Positions 32,361 to 39,568 of a DNA stretch of 39,568 nt are shown here, in pieces (the stretch's first letter is position 1; every line of letters begins with the position of its first letter). This DNA is from Afipia sp. (lineage in GTDB: Bacteria > Pseudomonadota > Alphaproteobacteria > Rhizobiales > Xanthobacteraceae). The stretch is from assembly GCA_030652315.1 (NCBI GenBank), contig JAUSAX010000036.1:1-39568 (forward strand). Reading direction: 5' to 3'. The translations under genes and the position numbers were made by a program. Below the pieces are notes generated by a model. The model worked only from the letters and a program-made list of their open reading frames with translations, had not been told where the DNA came from and made no database searches.

Positions 32361-33182
32361 GGGAACGAACACGTTGATGACGAGCTTGTCTTCTGTCGTC
32401 GTCAGCGGGTCCGTGACGTATTCCTCGATGAACGTATCCTTGGCTTCCTGTTTTTTCTCATCGAGGTGGTTGGTGATCGCTTCATAGGTATTGTCCATGT
32501 TGTCGTAGGAGCCGCGATGGACGAATTTCAGCGTCGGACCTTCGGGCGACGTGCCGATGCTCATGCCCCTGGCGAGATTCTTCGGGTCCTGGTCGACCGG
32601 AATTTCGGCCTGATAGGTGAAGCCCGCGTCGTCGGTCGAGGTGTAGACGATCAGGGATGAGCCCGCAGGCTTGATGCCCTGCTTGTCGAGAAATCCCGAC
32701 AGCGTTTTCAGCGAGCCCACCAGCGTCTCGAAAGCGTTGTCCCAGGTCGCGCTGCCTTTCAGGATCACGACTTTCCGCGCGGTCAGGATCTGCTGCTCGC
32801 CGAACTGATCGGTGGCCTGCACATTCGGTGCGGCGGGCGTTGGTGCCTCGGCCGCCGGGGCCGCAGGTGTTTGTATGGCTGTCGGAGCTTCGGCTGCGGG
32901 CGCTGACGGTGCTGCAGGGGTGGCTGTTGAAGCTGCCGGAGCAGGTGCCGCCGGTGCGGCAGGAGGCGCGTCAGCAGAGACTGTCGGCGCGGCAGAGGGG
33001 GCAGGAGTTGGCGTTGGAGCCGGGGTTGCCGCCGGCGGGACCGCGGCGGTCGGACTGGACGGCGGCGAGGGGACCGGCCCCGTCACCGATCCCGGATTCG
33101 ACCCGATGGGCACTTTTGTCCAGACCGCGGCGGCGACGACCAGCGCCATGGCGACCAGGACGGCAACACGGGTATTACTCAT
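32352..33182 (-). CDS. membrane-anchored GyrI-like (effector-binding) domain protein
   Basis: A 276-residue protein. A hydrophobic N-terminus (VAVLVAMALVVAAAVWTKV, about 5-23) anchors or exports it. Residues about 30-120 are a Pro/Ala/Thr low-complexity linker. The C-terminal half (about 127-276) resembles a GyrI-like small-molecule-binding domain (PF06445), with DNMDNTYEAITNHLDEKKQE, EEYVTDPLTTTEDKLVINVF and the closing VPLK. This domain is usually cytoplasmic in AraC-type regulators; here it would be outside the membrane. ATG 33182 follows GGAGACC. It shares a unit with the SIMPL-domain gene. Its function is unknown. Confidence 0.82.
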   Translation of the reverse strand: MSNTRVAVLVAMALVVAAAVWTKVPIGSNPGSVTGPVPSPPSSPTAAVPPAATPAPTPTPAPSAAPTVSADAPPAAPAAPAPAASTATPAAPSAPAAEAPTAIQTPAAPAAEAPTPAAPNVQATDQFGEQQILTARKVVILKGSATWDNAFETLVGSLKTLSGFLDKQGIKPAGSSLIVYTSTDDAGFTYQAEIPVDQDPKNLARGMSIGTSPEGPTLKFVHRGSYDNMDNTYEAITNHLDEKKQEAKDTFIEEYVTDPLTTTEDKLVINVFVPLK

Positions 33183-33345
33183 TCGATGGTCTCCGAGGCG
33201 TCAGCGGGGATATCTTGAAGCGGACGCAAGTTACCACGAACGCCGCGAACTGGCATGCGTTGGAAACTGGGCAATCGCGAGGCACGTTCAGCCCGCGCCG
33301 ATGCTCTGGCCAAGTCGCTCTGCATTCGCCATATAGGCTGGGATC

Positions 33346-34224
33346 ATGAGCGCGCTCGCCAACCATAGCTTCGCCAAGATGAACGGCATCGGCAACGAGA
33401 TCGTTGTTGTCGATCTGCGCGATTCTGCCGCGACTGTTACCCCCGACGAGGCCCGCGCGGTCGCGTCGCCCGCAGGCGTGCCCTATGACCAGTTGATGGT
33501 GCTGCATCCGCCGCGCGTTCAGGGCACCAGCGCCTTCATCCGGATTTACAACAATGACGGCTCGGAGGCCGCGGCCTGCGGCAACGGCATGCGCTGCGTC
33601 GCGCGGCAGGTGTTCGAGGAAACCGGCGCGAATGCGCTGACGTTCGAGACCCGCGCGGGCCTTCTGAACTGCTGGGCGGGACCGTCCCCCGGTCTTTACA
33701 CCGTCGATATGGGCGTGCCGAAGTTCGGCTGGCAGGACATTCCGCTGGCGGAGGAATTCCGCGACACGCGCTACATCGAGTTGCAGATCGGGCCGATCGA
33801 CGCGCCGATCCTGCATTCGCCGTCCGTCGTCAGCATGGGCAATCCGCACGCGATTTTCTGGGTCGATGACATCGAAGCCTACGATCTCGAGCGCTTTGGG
33901 CCGTTGCTTGAGAATCACCCGATTTTCCCGGATCGCGCCAACATCACGCTCGCGCATGTCGAGGACCGCGAGCACATCGTCATGCGCACGTGGGAACGCG
34001 GCGCGGGCCTGACCAAGGCTTGCGGTTCTGCCGCCTGCGCGACCGCGGTGGCCGCGGCGCGGCTGAAGCGCACCGGGCGCACCGTTCACATGACGCTGCC
34101 CGGTGGCGACCTCACCATCGAATGGCGCGCGCAGGACGATCACGTCCTGATGACTGGTCCCGCAGCGTTCGAGTTCGAAGGGCGTTTCGACCCGGCGCTG
34201 TTTACATCTGTACCTGCCGCGTAA
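33346..34224 (+). CDS. dapF: diaminopimelate epimerase
   Basis: Converts LL- to meso-diaminopimelate for lysine and peptidoglycan, without cofactor, using two cysteines. The 292 residues have [17 protein letters not shown] at the start, Cys78 in AACGNGMRC and Cys226 in KACGSAAC. The ATG at 33346 begins [14 protein letters not shown], which is the usual length. The mtaB gene follows after 6 bp, so the two are co-transcribed. Confidence 0.96.
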   Translation: MSALANHSFAKMNGIGNEIVVVDLRDSAATVTPDEARAVASPAGVPYDQLMVLHPPRVQGTSAFIRIYNNDGSEAAACGNGMRCVARQVFEETGANALTFETRAGLLNCWAGPSPGLYTVDMGVPKFGWQDIPLAEEFRDTRYIELQIGPIDAPILHSPSVVSMGNPHAIFWVDDIEAYDLERFGPLLENHPIFPDRANITLAHVEDREHIVMRTWERGAGLTKACGSAACATAVAAARLKRTGRTVHMTLPGGDLTIEWRAQDDHVLMTGPAAFEFEGRFDPALFTSVPAA

Positions 34225-34230
34225 CCGGCC

Positions 34231-35601
34231 ATGTTCAAAAGCCCCTCACCCTCGGGACCGCCCGCTGTCGCGCGCGATCCCTCTTCCCTCTCCCCGTCTC
34301 ACGGGGAGAGGGCGGGCGGCGCGCAGCGACGTCCGGGTGAGGGGCAAGCCTTCACCGTCGATGTCGTCACCTTCGGCTGCCGTTTGAATACCTTCGAGTC
34401 GGAGGTGATCCGGCGCGAGGCGGAAAGCGCGGGCCTTCAGGACACCATCGTCGTCAACACCTGCGCGGTGACCAACGAGGCGGTCGCGCAGGCGCGCCAG
34501 ACAATCCGGAAGCTCCGGCGCGACAGGCCCGATGCGCGCATCGTGGTGACGGGCTGCGCGGCGCAGACCCAGACCCAGATGTTCGCGCAGATGGTTGAGG
34601 TCGATCGCGTGCTGGGCAACGACGACAAGATGCGCAGCGCAGCGTGGCGCGACACCCGCGCCGCGTTCGAGATGCCGGGTGAAAAGATCGCCGTTTCCGA
34701 CATCATGGCGGTCACCGAGATGGCGCCGCACATGGCTGCCGGCTACCAGAGCGGACTGCCGCGTGTGTTCGTGCAGGTGCAGAACGGATGCGACCATCGC
34801 TGTACGTTCTGCATCATCCCCTATGGCCGCGGCAATTCGCGCTCGGTTGGGATGGGGGCGGTGGTCGATCAGGTGCGGGCGCTGACCGAGGCGGGTCACG
34901 CCGAGATCGTGCTGACCGGCGTCGATCTCACCAGCTACGGCGCGGATTTGCCGGGCGCGCCCAGACTCGGGATGCTGACGAAGCAGATCCTCAAGCATGT
35001 ACCGGACCTGAAGCGGCTGCGGATTTCGTCGATCGATTCCATCGAAGCCGACCACGATCTGCTCGATGTGATCGCAACCGACGAGCGGCTGATGCCGCAT
35101 CTGCATCTGTCGCTGCAGGCCGGCGACGATCTCATTCTCAAGCGCATGAAGCGTCGGCACTCGCGCGCCGACGCCATCGATTTCTGCCGGCAGGTGCGTC
35201 GGCTGCGGCCGGACATCGCGTTCGGCGCGGACATCATCGCGGGCTTCCCCACTGAGACCGAAGAGATGTTCGCGCGATCGCAGGACCTCGTGGACGAATG
35301 CGATCTGACATTCCTCCATGTGTTTCCTTATTCACCGCGTCCCGGCACGCCGGCGGCGCGGATGCCGCAGGTCGATGGCCGCGTGATCAAGGATCGCGCG
35401 CGACGATTGCGCGCAGTCGGCGAGGTCGCGCTGCGACGGCGGCTGGCGTCGGAGGTCGGAACCTCGCGCGATGTCCTGATCGAAAGCGCGACTCAGGGAC
35501 GGACAGAACATTTTGTCCCGGTCGCGGTGGCGGGTGGCGTACAAGGCACCGTGCGCACGCTCAGAATCGCCGGTCACGACGGCGCGCGTCTGATTGCGTA
35601 A
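34231..35601 (+). CDS. mtaB: tRNA threonylcarbamoyladenosine methylthiotransferase MtaB
   Basis: A radical-SAM methylthiotransferase that adds a methylthio group to t6A37 of tRNA. The 456 residues have the N-terminal cluster Cys50, Cys78 and Cys109 (TFGCRLN, NTCAVTN, TGCAAQ), and the radical-SAM triad Cys187, Cys191 and Cys194 in NGCDHRCTFCIIPYG. Residues about 4-38 are encoded by a palindromic repeat and look like no known part of the family; the conserved body begins near FTVDVVTFG at residue 41. No other in-frame ATG or GTG lies between the repeat and the first Cys motif, so ATG 34231 is the likely start. Overlapping context with dapF suggests an operon. Confidence 0.93.
   Translation: MFKSPSPSGPPAVARDPSSLSPSHGERAGGAQRRPGEGQAFTVDVVTFGCRLNTFESEVIRREAESAGLQDTIVVNTCAVTNEAVAQARQTIRKLRRDRPDARIVVTGCAAQTQTQMFAQMVEVDRVLGNDDKMRSAAWRDTRAAFEMPGEKIAVSDIMAVTEMAPHMAAGYQSGLPRVFVQVQNGCDHRCTFCIIPYGRGNSRSVGMGAVVDQVRALTEAGHAEIVLTGVDLTSYGADLPGAPRLGMLTKQILKHVPDLKRLRISSIDSIEADHDLLDVIATDERLMPHLHLSLQAGDDLILKRMKRRHSRADAIDFCRQVRRLRPDIAFGADIIAGFPTETEEMFARSQDLVDECDLTFLHVFPYSPRPGTPAARMPQVDGRVIKDRARRLRAVGEVALRRRLASEVGTSRDVLIESATQGRTEHFVPVAVAGGVQGTVRTLRIAGHDGARLIA
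34242..34344. repeat. palindromic repeat inside the mtaB reading frame (type G copy 2)
   Basis: Outer arms CCCCTCACCC (34242-34251) and GGGTGAGGGG (34335-34344); inner arms CCCTCTCCCCG (34286-34296) and CGGGGAGAGGG (34302-34312), loop TCTCA. The inner arm matches the repeat at 2718-2780. It is open in the mtaB frame, 103 bp long. Confidence 0.88.
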
Positions 35602-35714
35602 GTATTGGGCGCAAATGCAGTCGCCTTGTTATCTTCAAATTGCGTTGCAATTGATGTATTGAGTTTACCATGCATCAAGGCTGCACCCGCAAAAGCGCGG
35701 GATAATTTTTCAGA

Positions 35715-35737
35715 GCAACGATCTTCATGGTCGTTGC
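35715..35737. promoter_or_regulatory. inverted repeat upstream of sppA
   Basis: GCAACGA (35715-35721) and TCGTTGC (35731-35737) with a 9-bp spacer, 29 bp before the sppA start. It could be an operator or a small hairpin. The 165-bp gap 35602-35766 is more A/T-rich than its surroundings. Confidence 0.35.
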
Positions 35738-35766
35738 AAAGTATCTGATGCTTGAGGAGAAAATCC

Positions 35767-36747
35767 ATGTCGCTCGATTCCGATGTGATCGTTGATCGCC
35801 GCCGCATTCGCCGCAAGCTGACGTTCTGGCGCGTGGTGGCGGCGCTGGGCGTCATTGCCGCGGTGGTCGCGGTCGCGGTGGTTGCGTCGCCTTCGGTGCG
35901 CACAGCGATCTCGGGATCGAATGCGATCGCCCGGGTGAAGATCGACGGCTTGATCCGAAGCGATCAAACTCGCGTCGAGGCGCTGGAGCGGCTGGAGAAT
36001 TCGTCCGCAGTGGCGGTCATCGTCCACATCAACTCACCCGGCGGCACGACGGCCGGCTCCGAACAACTTTACGACGCGCTGACCCGCCTCAAGGCGAAGA
36101 AGCCTATGGTCGTGGTGGTGGAAGGTCTCGCTGCGTCGGGCGGATATATCGCCGCATTGGCATCGGACCAGATCATCGCCCAGCAGACCTCGCTGGTCGG
36201 TTCGATCGGCGTGCTGTTCCAGATTCCGAATGTGTCCGAACTGCTCAAGACCGTCGGCGTCAAGGTCGAGGAAGTGAAGTCGTCGCCGCTCAAGGCTGCG
36301 CCCAACGGCTACGAGCCCACGAGTCCGGAAGCGCGCGCTGCGCTCGATGCGCTGGTGAAGGACTCTTATGCGTGGTTCCGCGGTCTTGTGAAGGATCGCC
36401 GTGGCATGGATGACGCGACGTTGCAGACGGTTGCGGATGGCCGCGTGTTCACCGGCCGTCAGGCGGTGGGTCTCAAGCTGGTCGATCAGCTCGGCGACGA
36501 GAAAACCGCCGTGGCGTGGCTGGTTGCGCAAAAGAAAGTCGGCGCGGGCGTGCCGGTGAGGGATTTCAAGCTCTCGCCGCGCTTCGGCGACATGACCTTT
36601 TTGCGGGCAACCGCGTCGGTCGCTCTCGATGCGATGGGGCTCGGGGCGCTTTCGCGCCAGTTTGAGCAGTCCGGCGTCAGTCAGGCCGTCGATCGCTTTG
36701 GCCTCGATGGCATGCTCGCGCTCTGGCATCCGTCAGCTGCAAACTAA
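35767..36747 (+). CDS. sppA: signal peptide peptidase SppA (S49)
   Basis: A membrane-bound serine protease that degrades leftover signal peptides. The 326 residues include a transmembrane segment at about 21-41 and the short single-domain form of the family. The catalytic Ser124 is in EGLAASGGYIAAL and Lys176 in KSSPLKAAPN, 52 residues apart as in other short SppA proteins. HINSPGGTTAGSEQLYDAL and TSLVGSIGVL are also typical. ATG 35767 has TGAGGAGAAAATCC upstream and is preferred over 35752. ihfB follows after a 171-bp gap. Confidence 0.93.
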   Translation: MSLDSDVIVDRRRIRRKLTFWRVVAALGVIAAVVAVAVVASPSVRTAISGSNAIARVKIDGLIRSDQTRVEALERLENSSAVAVIVHINSPGGTTAGSEQLYDALTRLKAKKPMVVVVEGLAASGGYIAALASDQIIAQQTSLVGSIGVLFQIPNVSELLKTVGVKVEEVKSSPLKAAPNGYEPTSPEARAALDALVKDSYAWFRGLVKDRRGMDDATLQTVADGRVFTGRQAVGLKLVDQLGDEKTAVAWLVAQKKVGAGVPVRDFKLSPRFGDMTFLRATASVALDAMGLGALSRQFEQSGVSQAVDRFGLDGMLALWHPSAAN

Positions 36748-36918
36748 CCGTGCCGAACCCGGTTTCAGGGGGTCTTCACCGCATTGCGGTGACGGGACCA
36801 ACAACGAATTCCGGTGTTTGTCACGCGATTTAGCCTCGTCCTGCTTTGAATTAGCGACTTGACAGTCCAAGGCTTTTTCAAGGAAATGTCTAACCGCACG
36901 TCACGGGCCCCATACTCA

Positions 36919-37227
36919 ATGATCAAATCCGAACTCGTTCAGCGCATCGCCGAGCACAACCCGCATCTTTATCAGCGGGATGTCGAGAACATCGTGAACG
37001 CAATTCTCGACGAAATCGTTGCAGCGCTCGCACGTGGCGATCGCGTGGAACTGCGAGGTTTCGGGGCTTTTTCGGTGAAGCACCGCCCCGCGCGCGCAGG
37101 CCGCAATCCGCGTACTGGCGCGCATGTCCCTGTCGAGCAGAAGAGCGTGCCGTTCTTCAAGACCGGCAAGGAAATGCGCGAACGGCTTAACCGCGACGAG
37201 GCGGCGGAACCGGTTGCGGCGACCTGA
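36919..37227 (+). CDS. ihfB: integration host factor beta subunit
   Basis: A small histone-like DNA-bending protein that pairs with IhfA. The 102 residues have the family opening [40 protein letters not shown], and the DNA-minor-groove arm [24 protein letters not shown] 36919 was chosen because it begins the known N-terminus; the open frame to 36859 adds 20 unrelated residues from a TTG. TTGACA at 36859-36864 could be a -35 box, but no clear -10 box follows. Confidence 0.96.
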   Translation: MIKSELVQRIAEHNPHLYQRDVENIVNAILDEIVAALARGDRVELRGFGAFSVKHRPARAGRNPRTGAHVPVEQKSVPFFKTGKEMRERLNRDEAAEPVAAT

Positions 37228-37310
37228 TCCGGGCGGCTGTAACGATTCCAAAGAGCGTTCGCTCACATTTCGTCGCGCTGCCTTGAGTGAGAATCTGTCG
37301 CGAGGACGCC

Positions 37311-37712
37311 ATGCTCCGGAAAATTTTCAACGTCCTGGTGATCCTGCCGCTTGCGATCCTGTTCGTCGTGTTCGCGGTTGCCAACCGCCACATCGTCACG
37401 CTGTCGTTCGACCCTTTCAATTCCAGCGATCCAGCCCTCGGCGTCTCGCTGCCGCTGTTCGTTGTCATCATCGCCGTCGCCATGTTCGGGGTTATCGCCG
37501 GGGGTGTCGCGACCTGGTTCGGCCAGCGCCATTGGCGCCGCGCAGCCCGGCTGCATGAGGCGGATGCGCGTCATGCCCGCGCCGAACTGGCTGCCCAGCG
37601 GGAGCGGGCGCTGGCTGCGGCGGCCCGCGAGGGGCAGGTTCCGGCGCTGAGCCCCGGTCTGGCCCCGCAATATCTGGCCGTCGGGCGAGACAAGCACGGC
37701 GCGGCGTTGTAG
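37311..37712 (+). CDS. LapA-domain (DUF1049) membrane protein
   Basis: A 133-residue inner-membrane protein of the LapA family (PF06305). Two hydrophobic segments, about residues 4-24 (IFNVLVILPLAILFVVFAVAN) and 46-68 (LPLFVVIIAVAMFGVIAGGV), are followed by a charged, probably helical tail. In E. coli LapA acts with LapB in lipopolysaccharide assembly; whether this holds here is inferred. The ATG at 37311 has CGAGGA upstream. It sits between ihfB and trpF. Confidence 0.86.
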   Translation: MLRKIFNVLVILPLAILFVVFAVANRHIVTLSFDPFNSSDPALGVSLPLFVVIIAVAMFGVIAGGVATWFGQRHWRRAARLHEADARHARAELAAQRERALAAAAREGQVPALSPGLAPQYLAVGRDKHGAAL

Positions 37713-37783
37713 AACCCGCCGATCACCCCAAAGCCTGAGGCCCGACGCTCTGAACACCGGCCTATGGCGGAATGCCTGAGACC

Positions 37784-38452
37784 ATGTCACTTGCGGTAAA
37801 AATCTGCGGCCTGTCCACGCGCGAGACCCTTGAGGTCGCGCTGGATGCTGGTGCCGACATGGTGGGCTTCGTGTTCTTCGAGGCCTCGCCCCGCCACGTC
37901 ACGTTGGGCGTTGCCCGCGAACTCGGACGGCTGGTGAAAGGCCGCGCCATCAAGGTGGTGTTGACGGTCGATGCCGACGACGCCACGCTTGAGAATTGCA
38001 TCGACGCCGTGCAGCCGGGATTGCTGCAGCTTCACGGCTCTGAGAGCGTCGCGCGGGTGCGCGACATCAAGCAGAAATTCGGACTACCGGTGATGAAGGT
38101 GCTGTCCGTTGCGACGGCAGCGGATCTTGCGGGTCTTCCCGGTTACGCGGCGGTGGCCGACCGTATCCTGTTTGACGCACGCGCGCCGAAGGACGCCACC
38201 CGTCCCGGTGGCTTGGGCGTACCATTCGACTGGCACCTGCTTGAAGACATCAAATTGACGATCCCGTTCATGGTCGGCGGCGGCCTCAACGCCGGCAATG
38301 TCGCGGAGGCGATCCGCGTGACCCGTGCCGGCGGTGTCGATGTGTCGTCCGGCGTGGAAAGCGCGCCGGGTGTGAAAGATCCCGATATGATCCGCGCCTT
38401 CATTCGCGCCGCGCGCGAGGCGGAAACAGTTCCGGCAGTTTCTAATGTTTGA
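37784..38452 (+). CDS. trpF: phosphoribosylanthranilate isomerase
   Basis: The third dedicated step of tryptophan synthesis, an Amadori rearrangement on a TIM barrel. The 222 residues have VKICGLSTRETLEVALDAGA, MVGFVFFEASPRHV, LLQLHGSESVARV and the phosphate-binding FMVGGGLNAGNVAEAI. ATG 37784 was chosen; ATG 37772, four codons earlier, has a comparable ribosome-binding site. trpB follows after a type B palindrome. Confidence 0.95.
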   Translation: MSLAVKICGLSTRETLEVALDAGADMVGFVFFEASPRHVTLGVARELGRLVKGRAIKVVLTVDADDATLENCIDAVQPGLLQLHGSESVARVRDIKQKFGLPVMKVLSVATAADLAGLPGYAAVADRILFDARAPKDATRPGGLGVPFDWHLLEDIKLTIPFMVGGGLNAGNVAEAIRVTRAGGVDVSSGVESAPGVKDPDMIRAFIRAAREAETVPAVSNV

Positions 38453-38475
38453 CCAAAGCGCAGCGTTGCCACAGT

Positions 38476-38565
38476 CGTCATGCCCGGGCTTGTCCCGGGC
38501 ATCCACGCCTGCCTTTTACTGCTCACAGCAAGACGTGGATGGCCGGAATAAATCCGGCCATGACG
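38476..38565. repeat. palindromic repeat, type B copy before trpB
   Basis: CGTCATGCCCGGGCTTGTCC on the left and CCGGAATAAATCCGGCCATG on the right, each a hairpin, joined by ATCCACG / CGTGGAT. It is nearly the reverse complement of 31449-31535. It ends 10 bp before the trpB start, so the GAAGGA ribosome-binding site begins directly after the element. Confidence 0.88.
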
Positions 38566-38575
38566 AAGGACAATC

Positions 38576-39568
38576 ATGAGTCTCGCAAAACCCAATTCCT
38601 TCCGCTCCGGCCCCGACGAGCGCGGGCACTTCGGCATTTTCGGCGGACGCTACGTCGCCGAAACGCTGATGCCGCTGATCCTCGATCTGGAAAAGGCCTA
38701 TGCGGACGCCAAGGCCGATCCGTCGTTCCAGAAGGAAATGAACGGCTACCTGAAGGACTATGTCGGCCGGCCGTCGCCGCTCTATTTCGCAGAACGCCTG
38801 ACGGAACATCTCGGCGGCTCAAAAATCTATTTCAAGCGCGAGGAGCTGAATCACACCGGCTCGCACAAGGTCAACAACGTGCTCGGCCAGATCATGGTCG
38901 CACGGCGCATGGGCAAGAAGCGGATCATCGCGGAAACCGGCGCGGGCCAGCACGGCGTCGCGACCGCGACGTTGTGCGCGCGGTTCGGGCTCGAATGCAT
39001 CGTCTACATGGGCGCGGTTGACGTCGAGCGGCAGCAGCCGAACGTGATCCGCATGGAAATGCTGGGCGCGAAGGTTGTGCCGGTGCAGGTCGGCGCGCGC
39101 ACGCTCAAGGACGCGATGAACGAAGCGATGCGCGACTGGGTGACCAATGTCGCCGACACGTTCTATTGCATCGGCACGGTGGCGGGTCCGCATCCCTATC
39201 CGATGATGGTGCGCGATTTTCAGTCGATCATCGGCACCGAAACGCGCGCGCAGATGCAGGAGGCCGAGGGCCGCCTGCCGGATTCGCTGGTCGCCTGCAT
39301 CGGCGGCGGCTCCAACGCGATGGGACTGTTTCATCCGTTCCTCGACGATCCAAGCATCGAGATCTTCGGCGTCGAGGCGGCGGGGCATGGCCTCACCAAT
39401 CTTCATGCGGCGTCGATCGCGGGCGGGCGTCCCGGCGTGCTGCACGGCAACCGGACCTATTTGCTGATGGATGACGACGGCCAGATCCAGGAAGGTCACT
39501 CGATCTCCGCAGGCCTCGACTATCCCGGCATCGGCCCCGAGCATTCATGGCTGCACGAAACCGGCCGC
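38576..39568 (+). CDS. trpB: tryptophan synthase beta chain (3' end beyond right edge)
   Basis: Joins indole with serine to make tryptophan, using pyridoxal phosphate. 331 residues are present of about 400. The PLP Lys98 is in [13 protein letters not shown] and the phosphate-binding [10 protein letters not shown] lies further on. The opening [19 protein letters not shown] and [20 protein letters not shown] are standard. ATG 38576 follows GAAGGACAATC. TrpA would be expected just beyond the window. Confidence 0.97.
   Translation, partial: MSLAKPNSFRSGPDERGHFGIFGGRYVAETLMPLILDLEKAYADAKADPSFQKEMNGYLKDYVGRPSPLYFAERLTEHLGGSKIYFKREELNHTGSHKVNNVLGQIMVARRMGKKRIIAETGAGQHGVATATLCARFGLECIVYMGAVDVERQQPNVIRMEMLGAKVVPVQVGARTLKDAMNEAMRDWVTNVADTFYCIGTVAGPHPYPMMVRDFQSIIGTETRAQMQEAEGRLPDSLVACIGGGSNAMGLFHPFLDDPSIEIFGVEAAGHGLTNLHAASIAGGRPGVLHGNRTYLLMDDDGQIQEGHSISAGLDYPGIGPEHSWLHETGR

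Noticed and set aside
31588-33182. SIMPL and GyrI-domain genes considered as a toxin-antitoxin pair
   Set aside because: Both proteins carry export signals and are too large; no toxin-antitoxin motif is seen.
36859-36918. Upstream extension of ihfB from TTG 36859
   Set aside because: The added 20 residues do not belong to the family, and the start at 36919 gives the known N-terminus.

Overview
The window is a GC-rich alphaproteobacterial chromosome segment. Several things point to the Bradyrhizobium / Rhodopseudomonas / Nitrobacter / Afipia group (Nitrobacteraceae): the first protein closely resembles the malonyl-CoA synthetase of Rhodopseudomonas palustris as I remember it, the core-gene order (leuC, rplS, trmD, rimM, rpsP, ffh, dapF, mtaB) fits, and the intergenic gaps carry palindromic repeats of the kind common in these genomes. 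No search was run, so this placement rests on recognition. The content is mostly chromosomal housekeeping. I see no phage, insertion sequence, CRISPR array, tRNA or rRNA.

Layout. 1-1.8 kb: a divergent pair, matB (cut by the left edge) and a short-chain dehydrogenase. 2.1-4.9 kb: a secreted fasciclin protein, a decayed second fasciclin fragment, then a cytochrome b561 gene and a Tat-exported molybdopterin oxidoreductase that look like one membrane redox unit. 5.3-9.9 kb: an RND efflux adaptor and pump. 10-12.6 kb: a YbfB-type MFS transporter and leuB. 12.7-17 kb: a caspase-like exported protein and three unrecognised envelope proteins, two of them divergent tandem paralogues. 17.2-25.5 kb: amino-acid biosynthesis (asd, leuD, leuC) mixed with a UPF0114 membrane protein, a beta-carbonic anhydrase, a CoA-ester lyase, a zinc-protease-like protein and four small secreted proteins, one His-rich and one with Tyr-Tyr-Arg-Pro repeats. 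25.7-30.1 kb: a VOC protein and the ribosome/SRP cluster rplS-trmD-rimM-rpsP-ffh on the minus strand. 30.4-33.2 kb: a metallo-beta-lactamase-fold protein, a SIMPL-domain protein and a membrane-anchored GyrI-like domain protein. 33.3-39.6 kb: dapF, mtaB, sppA, ihfB, lapA, trpF and trpB (cut by the right edge).

The genes serve leucine (leuB, leuC, leuD), lysine/threonine/methionine (asd, dapF) and tryptophan (trpF, trpB) synthesis, translation and protein export (rplS, rpsP, rimM, trmD, mtaB, ffh), and the cell envelope.

The least ordinary signal is the density of palindromic repeats, at least eight sequence types, several touching genes. One lies inside the mtaB reading frame and encodes about 35 N-terminal residues. 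One abuts the GTG start of rimM. Others sit just upstream of the ribosome-binding sites of trpB and the molybdopterin enzyme gene. I found no convincing new multi-gene system; the strongest candidates for follow-up are these repeat-gene fusions, the caspase-like protein and the membrane-anchored GyrI-domain protein.
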